Part shown: positions 35,170 through 46,995 of the stretch, one piece after another
How positions within the stretch are numbered: position 1 is the first letter of the stretch
How the letters are laid out: the number at the start of each line of letters is the position of its first letter
Assembly: GCA_022495995.1 (NCBI GenBank)
Contig: JAFEMH010001239.1
Span: 186,001 to 250,000 of the forward strand
DNA length: 64,000 bases
DNA from: Adenophora triphylla var. japonica
Lineage: Eukaryota; Streptophyta; Magnoliopsida; Asterales; Campanulaceae
Direction: 5' to 3'
Made by a program: the position numbers and the translations under genes
Notes under the pieces: generated by a model
The model's input: the letters and a program-made list of their open reading frames with translations, nothing else
Database searches by the model: none
Told to the model about the DNA's origin: nothing

Positions 35170-35262
35170 AAAAATGAGTCATTTTAGTCAATAGTTTGGA
35201 AGGGTTGTTATTTTGAGATATATATTTTTTTAAATGGAATATTTTGAGGAAAAAATATCCCA

Positions 35263-36935
35263 TAACTGTAACCCACTACTCGATCAACCCAGCACCCCAA
35301 ACCCCTCCCTCTAACCGACCAAAAAAGACGATGGCCGATTGTTTTTCCTGAATAGAGGTTTGAATTCTTCTGAATTCCCCTCTTCTCAATTGATTACAAC
35401 TTTCCAATCTCTCACGTTCATCACTCTCACTCTGAAAGTTTATTTGGGTTAAGAAAGGTAATTATTCAGTTCTTCTCTTAAATTTTCATGTTATTACTTA
35501 TCATTATATCCTGTTTTGGGCATAATTTCATTTGCAGGGTCCCAATCAAATCCCAATGTTTGAAATTTAATCAAACAAGTAACTTATCATTATATTTCTG
35601 TTTTTGGTTGATTTGATTGTCAATAATTTTTTATGATAGGGTTTTGAATTCTTTTGATAGAGTTATACAATTGTATTTTGAAGTGGATTTGGTTCAACTT
35701 TGTATTTTAGGGATTTCTATGAGCTATGAGCAACGAGCAATTACTTATTCCAACATCAATTACTTGAATTTGTTCATCTCTTTGTTTCATATTTATTTTC
35801 TAAACATAAAAGAGCCAATAGATGGATGTGATTTATGAGAAATGTAATTATTCCTAAGCCTTCTCCCCTTCCTCCCGGTGCCCAAAATTCACTACAACCA
35901 TGATTAATGACTCCCAGACAGTCAATAGCCTTTTCTTTCTCTCAGGCAACTGGAAAGTGATTTATTTACCCCCCCCATTAGTAGTATGTAATTGTGAAAA
36001 TTTGTGTACCATCAATAGGTTGTTTTACTGTATTATTGATAATTCGTGTACCACCAAAAGGTTTTGATTTCAGGATGATTCTAATGATGACTCGCAAGGG
36101 TTTTGATGTTCAAGATTATTTAAATGGTATTTTGTAATGTTTTTTCGTTTGGTACAATTACAGGTTAGTTAGCAGGCGAGCGAGAACGTGTGGTACTAAG
36201 ACTATTAAGAGGAGACGAGCCAAATTAGAGATTTAAAAATCTAAATCATCTACTCCTATATTGTTGGTATACAACTCAATTCTTTATCAAAGTGGTGCCC
36301 TTTTGATGTGAAATTAAAATTTAATTAGTTTCTTTCTGTTTCAATTCTGGCAGGAGGAGATTGTGCATACTTTACTGGATCAAGACTCAATTGTCAGCCC
36401 AAGAAATGTCTCACATCAGTCCAGAAGCAACTAGATCTATGTTGAAGTGTAATTTATTGTTTATTTTCTAATTTTGATTGTCACTGATATTCTCCTATGA
36501 GTGTTCATTTATACTCCTCCGTCTCAAAATGAATGTCAATTTTTGTTCTCACCCACCACAACTGCAATGGTTGTGCGCACATTAATCTTTTTCTCAACAT
36601 GAAAATAAAGTCTTCAACTGTCAATGCTATCCTTCATTACCTTTTAACCCACCTCCTCATGCATGTCCATTTGGGGATTTTGACCAGGCCGAATAATCTT
36701 TCCTTCTTTCCTTCCGCAATTAATTTATTGATGTTTTCTAGCTAGGGTTATTTTTTCTCTTTGCACGGGGAACTTTTTGTTGGTTTTTAGTCTTTGTAGC
36801 AGTTTTATTATAGTGGTGACTTTATGTGTGCACACATGGACTCAAAACAACCTGAACTGAAATAGCACATAGTTTGATACTTAAATCTTTTTAAAGATCA
36901 TAATGAAAAAAAATGTTATAGGTGGAAAGTGGTAA
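35263..36935. other. Sequence resembling non-coding exons and introns; no ORF supported
   Basis: 35330-35460 looks like a 5' UTR (CT-rich, then GTTAAGAAAG followed by GTAATT, a possible donor site). Later pieces at 36090-36460 (CAGGATGATTC, CAGGAGGAGATTG) have acceptor-like borders. No frame longer than about 70 codons is convincing, and I recognise no protein. It may be a degraded gene. Confidence 0.3.
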
Positions 36936-37217
36936 TTATTTACAACCCTTCCATCCCATAATTATGAAGCCTCTAATAAACTTGCGGACTTTAGCAACAT
37001 TTTTATTTGTAAAAGGAGGCAGATCAATTTTATTGAGAACTTGGTGAATTGTGGGAGGGAACCACCGGGAAATGCTATGGTGGAGGCCATAGAAATTGTT
37101 AAACTCACCAGTAGGCCTTCGTGTTGTTTCGAGCCTATACGTGGGGTTAAAGGCTATCTTGCCAAAAGTTTTGCTGGACTCAGTCGTGCTGCAGTTTGAC
37201 TGAGATAGGAGAGTTAG

Positions 37218-37220
<3 letters not shown>
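36936..37220 (-). pseudogene. Orphan coding-like fragment, unknown
   Basis: A 94-codon minus-strand frame has protein-like composition (SKTFGKIAFNPTYRLETTRR, GEFNNFYGLHHSISRWFPPT, NKIDLPPFTNKNVAKVRKFI) and local GC above the surroundings. I do not recognise the family. It abuts a (TA)n tract on its upstream side and could be a gene fragment captured by a transposon. Confidence 0.35.

Positions 37221-37289
<69 letters not shown>
37220..37289. repeat. (TA)n microsatellite
   Basis: About 70 bp of TA dinucleotides. A smaller tract follows at about 37378-37400. Confidence 0.95.
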
Positions 37290-37292
<3 letters not shown>

Positions 37293-37337
37293 TAGGGGTT
37301 TCTTTTCCTTATTAATTTTCTCCTTTTTATCATACTG

Positions 37338-37372
37338 CCCCGTGCCATTGGCACGGGCTAGAGAGTACTAGT
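37338..37372 (+). mobile_element. Helitron-like 3' terminus
   Basis: CCCGTGCCA-T-TGGCACGGG, a 9-bp-arm hairpin, is followed 12 nt later by CTAGT and then AT. This is the layout of a plant Helitron 3' end. The matching 5' end is not identified. Confidence 0.4.
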
Positions 37373-37471
37373 ATAAATATATATATATATATATATATAT
37401 AAAGTTGAAATTTGAACAATTTTAGTAATATAAGTACATGAAAATTCTTAACAATTCCACCATATTTAATA

Positions 37472-37722
37472 CTCCTCCGTCCCAAAAGTTCGCTCCATTT
37501 TGACTTTCATGACCAACTCAATATTTTGACCATAATTTATAAAAACCTAATTTTCCCTTCGCAATTCTAAAAATTGTTATTGATTTATCATTAGAAATAA
37601 TATTGATTACAATTTTAAAATCTACATAGGAAATATTTATTTTTTTATAAAATTATGGTTAAAAGTTTGATTGAGTTGATTATAAAAGTCAAAGTCAGAT
37701 GAATTTTCCAAGACGGAGGGAG
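37472..37722. mobile_element. Stowaway-type MITE
   Basis: It starts CTCCTCCGTCCCAAAAGTTC and ends TTTCCAAGACGGAGGGAG, flanked by TA. Its right half is part of the duplicated segment that recurs at 54641. Confidence 0.8.
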
Positions 37723-38710
37723 TAATAAATTTAAATATGATGATGAAAGCTTTATTAACTTCTAAAAAAACTTTCGTTTTGGAACAACTATTTCTGGAGA
37801 AAAAAAACCCATTTATTTTGGGATAAAAATTAATTATCTCAATATCTTATAAAAACTATTTTTACGTACGCTTAAAATATTTGTTTTTAAACACACATCC
37901 CAAGTTTATAGATGTTCAGTTCAGTTCATTAAGAAAAATTTAAGTAGAACATAATCACACTAACATTTAAGTAACACTCACACTAACACTCTTTAACGAG
38001 TCTAAACAGTGTCATTACATCTCTATATATAAAGGATTCAATTTTCCTCCAAAAATAAGGACATAATTGTCATTTTAATTTTATTAATTAATACACGTTA
38101 ATAATTATGCATGAAAAAAAGACTTCTTTCTATCTACACTACTGTCCTTCTTTAATAAATCACTTAATAATTTATTTATAACAATTTTAGAACTTCATTA
38201 GGATGATAAAAGGGATATCAATGTTTTGTTAAAGTTCACTTGTGCTGACCATTAAAAAACAATGAAACTATTTTTTTTGGATAGAGGTAGTATTAATTTA
38301 TGAATTTAAATTAGGTTGTAGTACATTAATTATTATTAAAAATACTTACTATGTTCTTAAATAAATATTCAAATTTAATATATTTCTGTCCCAAAATGAA
38401 TACTCTTTTTTTGTAAAAAAATTTGCTCGAAAAACGATTTTTTACCATTTTCTTCACGATTCATTTTATTATCGTAAAACTAAATGATTATAAAGTAGGT
38501 AACAAAAATATTTATACATCTCTGCTATTAAAATTTATAATAACACACAATTTAAAGGAGTTATTAGAATGAAATTTGAAAATTCATTCAGAGATGGATT
38601 GAATAGCTATTGAAGAACAATAGATTAAAAATCTTTTTTTTTCACCAATTTTTTTTCTTTTGTGAAAGTTTTCTTCACAAATTTGAAAATATTATTTATT
38701 ATGACTTATA
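37587..38710. repeat. Duplicated segment, copy 1 (partner 54641-56165)
   Basis: It begins ATCATTAGAAAT inside a MITE and runs with high similarity to the partner up to a (TA)n tract. TCTCTATATATAAAGGATTC at 38020 resembles a Helitron 5' end. Non-coding. A third, diverged partial copy lies at about 38965-39165. Confidence 0.85.
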
Positions 38711-38751
38711 TATATATATATATATATATTTAATTATGTAGTTGGTCATAA

Positions 38752-38800
<49 letters not shown>
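38707..38800. repeat. Interrupted (TA)n tracts
   Basis: Tracts lie at about 38707-38729 and 38756-38798, separated by a short AT-rich piece containing GTAGTTGGTCATAATA, which recurs at 38841. Confidence 0.9.
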
Positions 38801-38808
<8 letters not shown>

Positions 38809-39165
38809 TGATAAACCAAAATTTTTAAAATTTATTATGTAGTTGGTCACAATAACGTCAAAAAATATTTTACACTTCCTCCATCCCAAAAATATACTTC
38901 CATTTAACTTTTAGATGGTTTGATCAAACATTAATATTAATTTAATCATTTCAATGAAATTCTAAAAATTATCATTAATAAATCACTTAATAATTTATCT
39001 GTAACAATTTTAGAACTTCATTAGGATGATAAAATGGAAATTAATGTTTGGACAAAGTTCAATTTTGTTGACCATACAAAAATCAAACGAAACTATCTTT
39101 TTTGATGGAGATAATATTAATTTATAAATTTTAATTAGGTTGTAGTACATTAATTTTTATATTAG

Positions 39166-39535
39166 AAAAAATGCAAATAAAGGACCCAATTATTTTCCTT
39201 TGGTGGATTTTACCACTAAATTAATTTCCGTTGTATCCAACACATCCAACTTTTTTTTGCATCCATTATCACTATCACTAACACCATTAGTTTTTCACCA
39301 TTAAATGGTCACATGAAGAGCATATGATCGAATTATAAGGGATATTTTCAATAGTTTGATCTGAAAAGTTAAAAATAAAATGTAGGTTTAATTTTTTCTT
39401 TTGAAAACTCTAGGTACGTACTGAGTAAGTACCATTTCACCCAATTGAAACTCATCATTTAAAAATCCTCCTCTCTTTTCATTCATTCATTCAACCCCCA
39501 ATCCATTTTCTCTTTCCCCGCCCCGCCGATCAATT
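39166..39535. other. AT-rich spacer
   Basis: I see no gene or clear repeat. Confidence 0.5.
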
Positions 39536-41610
39536 CTAGTGCGGGGCAATATCTTATTGCTTAAACTATGTTCAACACAATACACGACTTCCTTTATATG
39601 TCCGGTTTGATTTAATTTACGCATTTATAGTTTATGCAAATTTCCTACCCCGTTTATTATATTTTGGTTCATTAATATATTTGTGTAAATGCTATTGTAT
39701 TGGTATATACTATACAATCACCGGTTCAAAGTATCGCGATATTAAGTGACTAGTATATCCGATATTAGTTTACTAAGGAAAGTCACAAGCTACATTCCTG
39801 ATGCAATAATAGTTTGGCGAAACTTGCAGACAAGTCTGGATTTATGCATGGATTAATTTTTCATTCTTGTGGGGGATTGTTGGAAAAATAGTTTTGAAAA
39901 ATTAATGTTTAACCAATTTTTGACCAAAAAATCCGCGTATTTTCATTTTTCGTAAATGAAAATAAGTTGCATAATTGCAATCTACATTTTAAGTAGATTA
40001 AAATGACATATTTATTTTCTCAAAACTAATTTCGGGTAAATGAGAAATTAATATTGAAAGTATGCTACTTGTTATTGTAAGTTAAAGAGTTTAGAAAAAC
40101 ACATATAAAATATTTTTTTTAGAAAACTATTTTGAAATAGTGATGACACCATATTTATTGTTTTAGCAATAAATATAAAATTTATAACCCAAAAAAAGAA
40201 TGAATTTAAAATTTCAATGCAAATTAATTATTCCAAAATTTGAAAATCCTTTCTTATACTTTGTATTTACCATTTTTTTTTTTAATTTATGAAAGTTCAT
40301 CTAAATAACACTCATTGAAACTTAATTATATATAACTTTTTAAGAAGATGGTTCAATAAAATACTAAAATTTCAATTTTTTATTTTATTATTTTTTGGAA
40401 TTTTATTAATGAACAAAAAAATATCAACAATAAACTCAAAAGTTATATAAAAAATGTGGCTAAATAAGATTTCAAGCCTATTTTTTACTATTAGCTAAAA
40501 AATTGATTCGTTAGAAGAAAAAGGAAAAAGGTTTTAATAAAAACAAAGAAGAATTTAAGAGAATATAATTTTGAAAACAAAATTTTCAACAAAAATATAT
40601 AATCACATTAATTTAATAATATTACAGATTTATAAACATAATCAATAACTATTTTCATTTTAAAAACACTCTTCATTTAAAAAAAATGAAAAAAAAATCT
40701 AAATATCATTGTTATACATTGGTATACAAAAGTCTTTAAAAAACAATTATTACTATTACCCACATTTCAAAAATATCAATTCATTAAATGAATATGTGTT
40801 AGACCAAGAGATTAATATGTTTGATTAACATATTATCACATTTGATTCCTAACACCTAATTTGTTAATCTTCCGTTAGAAAAATAGAGAAAAGAGATGTC
40901 TATATGTTAGATTTAACGATAAGACATGAATTTTTGTTAGAAAATTAACTATAACTGTTAGATTCTGTTATAAATTTAACAATAACCGCCAGTTTTCATC
41001 GAAAAGTAGCAAGAACGCCACTTTATGTCAGAAACTTAACGAGATTTGCGTGTTTCAGTAAAATATTTAACGAATCAGACTGGTTTGGATTGGTTTTCAG
41101 TATAAAGACTAACGAATGAATTGGATGAAATAGATTCAATTTATCTATACTTATGTCCTTTGGCATAAATACATCATAACTTTTCAATTACTTTAAATAG
41201 ACCATCTTTGTTTGCCATTCTTCAATCCATTCACAATCTAGAAGAATAATTCAATGGAATTATGTGCATTATTCATAAAATTCAATGAAATTCTCAATAC
41301 ATATATTTGAAAATAGATTATCTTGTTGCATAAAGTATTCTTAAAAGTCTGGAAGTTTCAAATACAATTTAGTTCGCTAAAGTCTTTGATTTGAAGTGTT
41401 TCTATCAAAGATTGTAACGTCGTTTTATCTTGATAGAAGATTCCCACACACCGCTATCACCAATGCGAGGAAATATTTTCTTGCGGAAATTGTGTTCAAC
41501 ACAAGACTCAACTTCCTTTATTTGTCCGGTTTGATTTAATTTCCGAAAATCTAGTTTAAGCAAATTTCATGCCCCGTTTATTATATTTTGGTTCATTAAT
41601 ATATTTGTCA
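39536..41610 (+). mobile_element. Probable LTR-retrotransposon remnant
   Basis: 39560-39690 and 41490-41610 are diverged direct repeats (GTTCAACACAA, CTTCCTTTAT.TGTCCGGTTTGATTTAATTT, CCCCGTTTATTATATTTTGG). TTCTTGTGGGGGATTGTTGGAA at about 39873 looks like a copia polypurine tract followed by an LTR start. This fits an element whose internal region is deleted, with the 3' LTR from about 39886. No coding sequence is left. Confidence 0.4.
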
Positions 41611-42540
41611 TTACGTTAAATTCAAGAAAGCCATTTTTCATTGTTATATGGTAATTCTTTCCTAACATTTTTTGTATAGCAAAACCGTTATTTCTCATCT
41701 AAAACTTTTGTAATGTATAGTCACCCAACTTAATCTCAACCCCATGGTTTGAACGTTCATTTTACAGGGTTGACTTTAAGATAAATTACGGTGAAGAAAG
41801 ACTAATTTTGTTTGACATGAAGATCGTTTTTTTTTGAGTGACACCTTGTTTTGTGGAAACTCTTGTTTCCTTAGGTGGATTTGACCGGATGAAAAAGCAA
41901 AAGAGGAGAAGACAACAAAGGCAAGAAGGATCACACGAAGAGCTAAATACATGCATGTTGTTGTAATCTAGCAATAATTCTAAATGGCATTATTTATCTA
42001 TTAAGGTAGAATATCTGATTGAGGTATACAATACAGTTTTCTGTTTGTTACATATTATACTCTCCTACCTTCATGTTGTTACATACATGAACGTAGCCAG
42101 GAATTGAACTAAGCAGGGTCAAAGTATAAACTAAAGTACAATACTTAGTATATTTTTAAAAAAAATCCTTCCATTTAAAAATTTGATTTCTTTTTATGAA
42201 ACATGCTAATAATGCTTTCATTGCTATATCATTTAACATTGATAAATGTTTTGTTAATTGCCTAAATTGTCATTTTCGATGATCACACAATTGAGTTGTT
42301 CTTTGTTTGGTAGTTGGTAAAGGTTTTTCGTTTGCTCCTTTGTTGCTTATTGTCCCCTTAATGACTTTCTGCCATCGGGTTTTAATCTCTCAAATTTTAT
42401 TCTATGGCACAAATTAAGCATCACATTATTGAAGGACAATTTTGATGGAAAAACGAAATAAGTTTAACGTTGTTTATCGAATAGTTTATTCAATCTATAA
42501 AGTAAAATAAGCTATTTTTAGACTAAATGGTACTAAGATT
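41611..42540. other. AT-rich spacer, no gene seen
   Basis: No convincing ORF, RNA or repeat. A 62-codon minus-strand frame at 41786-41974 has no recognisable features. Confidence 0.5.
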
Positions 42541-42559
42541 TAAAATAAATGATGTATTT

Positions 42560-43030
42560 AAGATGCTATAAATGGCTATAAAGCCGACGAGACCTAATCA
42601 TCAATGTCGAGCAAGGCATCCATCAAGGCCGAGCAAGGCCTCATTTGAAGACGAGGAGCATTCATCGGTCTCCATATAATACAAGGAAATGGGCTGGATC
42701 TTTACAATTCTATTCCTCTTCTCAATATAGGACGACCAGGCCATGTACGACGAGGAAACCCATCTTTAAAGGTGCACGTGCAGGTTGCTATTATCCAATC
42801 CTACTCAAATAATAACTGTAAACAGTTATAATTTCCGTATGATTATAACTTTATCTCACACGCATTGCTATCCAACATGGATTCTACAATGCTATGCCTA
42901 TAAATATAAGTCATAATTCACATTATTTTGATAATCCATCTTTTGACTTCAAACTCTTGTCGATTGATTTCTCTCTCTAAACACATAGGGTATTCGCCGA
43001 TGAAGCCCCGACTTATTTTACATGTTTGTT
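42560..43030 (+). repeat. LTR-like fragment with promoter-like core
   Basis: GACGAG/GAGCAAGG-rich repeats (42575-42750) are followed by CTATAAATATAAGTC at about 42897 and CT-rich leader-like sequence (TTTCTCTCTCTAAACAC, 42969). This layout resembles the U3/R of a plant LTR. No borders are found. Confidence 0.3.
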
Positions 43031-43119
43031 TATCTTTTTCATGCTATTCGATCATACATGATACAACATGTCGCTGAATTTGGGCTGATACGAACATTTT
43101 TGGCATCATCATATAATAA

Positions 43120-43235
43120 TTAAAATTGTTAAAAATAAAGTTTAAGCAAAGTTGAAATTGCACAACTATGTCTTCACAATTTCCTAGCAAATTGATTCCA
43201 AACATAAGAGAAAAAGGCACATATTCCACATTTTG
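43120..43235. repeat. Diverged fragment of the F-box block flank
   Basis: GTTGAAATTGCACAACTATGTCTTCACA.TT.CCTAGCAAATTGATTCCAA words match about 25256-25335 and 46885-46975. This is a fourth, short, diverged copy. Confidence 0.65.
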
Positions 43236-43502
43236 AACTTTCGATCAAACATGATATAAGGTGACGAAGTAATAGCAATAACATACACTCCGTACGTTTT
43301 AAATTAATTATCGCGTTTAACTTGTAAATATTCGTAAGTAACATGCTTGTTTGACTTGTAAATATTTGTAAGTGGCTTACCGATAAACTCAAGCCTCACA
43401 ATTTATGAAATTCGGGGTTTGATCCATTTTCATGTTTCCTATAAACATTATTATAAAGCAATAAATAGAAAACAACTATTAATCATCTTTATCAAAAATA
43501 TA

Positions 43503-43771
43503 CTTCCTCCGACCCACTTGAAAAAGTACAAAATTCAATTTTGGATATCTCATTTAAAAAAAATACATTCCAGAAGAAGAATTAAGACTTTTAATACTTA
43601 TTTATTTATACGACCCACTTATCGCACTCACAGTAACTATTTAATTACTATTTCACCCCACATTCTGACTTCTACCTCACTTTTTCATACTCACAACACT
43701 TGCTCCACTATACACTCACCTTAATTTTCATGTAAGACCCATTTTATGTCTTTTCGGTGTGACAGATGGAG
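43503..43771. mobile_element. Stowaway-type MITE, diverged
   Basis: TA-flanked. Starts CTTCCTCCGACCCACTTGAA and ends GGTGTGACAGATGGAG. No coding sequence. Confidence 0.7.
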
Positions 43772-43932
43772 TATATAGTTTAAAATATTTACATTTATTT
43801 TGAAATATACCCCAAAAAATGTCATATTTATTGTGGAAGGGGATACTAGGCCCGTCTCAATAATTATAGGGGTCCTGTGCTAAAATTAAATATTGGGCCT
43901 GCAATATTTTAAAAATAAGCACAAAATCTATA

Positions 43933-44150
43933 CTCCCTCCATCTCATAATGATGGTTACTTAAATTGAATGCGCGAGAATTAAAAAAATGCAAGGGTTCT
44001 GGTAGTAGGAAGTAAGTAGTAGAGAGAAAGTAGTTAGACATATTTTTGTTGTGAGTGTGACAAGTGTGTCTCATTCACATTTTTGGGACAATATCATTTG
44101 TTATGGGACGCCCAACCCAAAGAAAGAAATAACCATTATTATGGAATGAC
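43933..44150. mobile_element. Stowaway-type MITE, degenerate right end
   Basis: Starts CTCCCTCCATCTCATAATGA after TA. The complement is only partly kept near 44130-44150 (CCATTATTATGGAATGAC). Confidence 0.55.
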
Positions 44151-44554
44151 TAATATATAATAACCATTAAATCTATACAAAATATGCATTAAGGATTTTA
44201 GAAATTTAGGATTTTAGAAATAATTTTATAAATTTTCAAGGACTAAAAATTAAAAATGCTAAATTTGAGGCCCTTCAAAAAAATGGGGCCCTCTACAAGA
44301 GATCCTCTTGCACACGGTGAAAACCGGCCTTGGGGGATACTTAAGTTGTCTCTTAATAATTTAATCATGGTATGTCTTCTTATGTTTACCAAAGCATGAC
44401 ATTATTAAAGGGAGATGTTTGGAGATCAGTAGCAGAAAACAAGAACTTGTGCCCAAAGAAAGAAAAGGCCAAAGGGGTTAGAAATAGCAAAGCTTTGTTT
44501 GTTTGCCCTTCTTTTCCTAATGTCTTCTCTCCATTTTATTTGAGTGGGTCTGCT

Positions 44555-44978
44555 GAGAAACACGTTTCTCCATAACTATGGAGAAACGTGTTTTTAATAG
44601 CCAGAAGCTATACGTTTGATAATCAGAAAAAAAATTCTGGATATCAGTCTCAAAGGGTTCTGGATATCCAGAAGCTTTGGAACGGATATCCAGAAGCCTT
44701 TGGGCGGATATCCAGAAAAAATAGATTTGAAGCCAAATCCAAGGCCAAAACCAGAAATTGCTTATTGAAGGTTTCTGGATATCCAGAAACCTTCAAATGT
44801 ATATCCAGAAACCATCAAATGAATATCCAGAAACATTTTGAAAGTTTCTGGATATTCATTTTGAAGGTTTCTGGATATCACTTTCATAAGCTTCTGGATA
44901 TCCAGAAGCCTTGGCCTGCATTGTCGCGCGACAAGTCGGGCCCCGTTTCTCCATAAGTTACGGAGAAACGCGTTTCTC
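44555..44978. mobile_element. Foldback element: hairpin-forming terminal repeats enclosing a TTCTGGATATCCAGAA palindrome array
   Basis: The ends, about 38 bp each, are inverted copies of each other with three substitutions and one indel (GAGAAACACGTTTCTCC.. against GAGAAACGCGTTTCTCC..). Each end is itself a hairpin. The left one is perfect, with 17-bp arms and a 2-nt centre (44558-44593); the right one has 9-bp outer arms (44944-44970). Between them lie about ten copies or half copies of TTCTGGATATCCAGAA (44635, 44658, 44684, 44706, 44769, 44801, 44821, 44844, 44868, 44890). They include a perfect 32-bp palindrome (44765-44796), a 17-bp-arm hairpin with a 9-nt loop (44818-44860) and a 20-bp palindrome (44890-44909). 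No coding sequence; small frames here are by-products. No target duplication found. I do not recognise a named family. Confidence 0.8.
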
Positions 44979-46361
44979 CCCAGATTTTGTGATTTTATTT
45001 TTCTCTGCAGAATTTGACTTAGCATCTTTCTTTTTTTTTTTTCTCTTTTTAAAAAAGAGGATCTATACATGTTTCTATATTTCCCTCGTAAATGACTCGG
45101 ACTCGAGATCTATAGTCTCAAATGAGTGCCAAAAACACTGGACTGGACTGTCGAATTTGACTTAGCATCACTATTGTTGTTCCAATGAAAATAAAGATCA
45201 AATAAAAATAAAATTGTATAAGTGAATTGGACAAATTGATTGATACCTATTGAGAAAATTAAGTTGAATTTCAATTAAATATAATTTCACTAGTTCCCAA
45301 ATAAATGTCAATTTTAAAATTTGAAGTTCATTTGAGAAAGATAATTTTTAGATATGTTTGATAGTATTAATACGTAAACACACCTATAGTAATCTCACCA
45401 AATAATTAGGGAGAGTGATCAGGAAATTTTAAAAAAATATATTATAATATTCAAAAAGTTCCTCTAGCATGTTGTATTATAAATGCGATATTATAGTCAC
45501 GGCACGCATAAGCAAATATAATAATGCCGGATGTAATATTATATATAATGCACAAGGACATCCGATCATTTTGAATTAATGAGGAATTTGATAGAAAGTG
45601 ATTTGTCAAAAAAAAAAAAATCTTTCTGATCAAATTTCTCAAATAATAACGTAGGATTGTAAGTTGAAATTATAGCATGACCCTTCATGTGGTGAAGTGT
45701 TGAGTAACTTATAAACTAATCATAACCCCTGTTTTATATCTTATTTAATTATTTTTTGTATCTTTATTAAAATGTACATAAACTAATCATAATCCCCGTT
45801 TTATATTAATTTCATCATTTGTTATCTTCGTTACGACAAATAAATAATCAAGTTCTCTCCACGATCGCCATTGTAAGGTGTTTTCTTCCTCCGACCTCTC
45901 TTCCTCTAGTCTCTTACGCACTCGCATTTTTCGCTAAACCTCCGTGATCACGGAAATTTTAAACAATATGAAAATGAGTTGCAATCTGAATCATGATTTG
46001 AACTGGGGTATAAATCATGGTCTGAACCACGGTCTGGACCGTGGTCTGAACCGGATAATTGAAGCGCGGTTTAAATCAAACTGAACCAAACCATAGCGGT
46101 TTGATTTGGTTCGGTTTGAAATTTTTTCGTGGTTCGGTTCGAAATTTTCCCAAAACGATGGCTAGTGGTTCGGTATGTAAATTTCCCCAAACCGAACAAT
46201 TTACACCCATATAACTTAGACCCGTCTAAACGCTAGGCGACCATTAAACGTTGCATCTAACTTCGAATTCGTCTAGAAACACGTTTAGTTAGAAAATCCT
46301 TCTCTCGCTTCAGGAAATTCATTAATGCGTCAAGAAATTGACTTCCTTGTTTCCCCGGGTG

Positions 46362-46405
46362 AAACGAGGTGTAGCGCAGTCTGATCATCACATTTATTTT
46401 GGATC
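46362..46405 (+). other. Possible organelle-derived tRNA-Pro 5' half (NUMT)
   Basis: CGAGGTGTAGCGCAGTCTGA and the following ATTTATTTTGGAT resemble the 5' half, up to the TGG anticodon region, of plant mitochondrial tRNA-Pro with a few changes. The 3' half is not recognisable. It would not be a functional tRNA. The identification is from memory of the family and unverified. Confidence 0.35.
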
Positions 46406-46995
46406 CCCTAAGTGTCCTACACGCCGAGTTGGGCTATACACCGCCTACCACGAGATCCACTTTGCTATTTTAATATATTTAGAAAATATTTGGTCCTTAA
46501 ACACCATCATTTCTTATCCGAATAAATTTCATTCCAAAATATCTTCGAACTGAAGACTTAAGTACTGAATTGATTCACTGAAATCTCAATATAACACTTA
46601 TAAACAAAATTCTCAAATCAATTTTCTTCCCCATCTCAGCTTCGTCTTCATATTCATCAGTTTGTTTTCAATACCGATTGTTAAGTCAAGGCTTTAAAGG
46701 TTTCGCCATGCTACTCCATCTCTCGATCACATCAAGTTATTTCATCAGGATATCTTCTCAGCCCCGCCTACACCCTGACTAATCCTCGCCTAGGCCCTCT
46801 AGGCATTAGGCCCAGCTCCGGTGCCTAGCAATTTTTAGATCTTGAAAAATGACCAAATCAATCACACCTACTTGGGGGGGGGGGGGAAATCAAAGTTGAA
46901 ACTACAAACAATGTCTTCACAGTTGCCTAGCAAATTGATTCCAATGTTACAAGAAAATGACCACATTCCACTTTGACCTTTCAATTAAACACTAA

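Larger units (their letters stand above)
33317..35262. mobile_element. Element with about 110-bp terminal inverted repeats
   Basis: 33317-33425 is an inverted, diverged copy of 35150-35262. Shared words include TCAAAATATTTCATTTTAAA, ATAACAACCCTTC, ACTATTGACCAAAATGACCC and GTTTAAACTCGCTACAC. The 1.7-kb interior has a Stowaway MITE, degenerate TTCATTTTGGGACGAAAGTA-type repeats and no transposase. Long inverted ends suggest a Mutator-like or foldback element. I could not find a target duplication. Confidence 0.55.

Noticed and set aside
41786..41974. 62-codon minus-strand ORF
   Set aside because: Short, no recognisable motif, AT-rich intergenic context.
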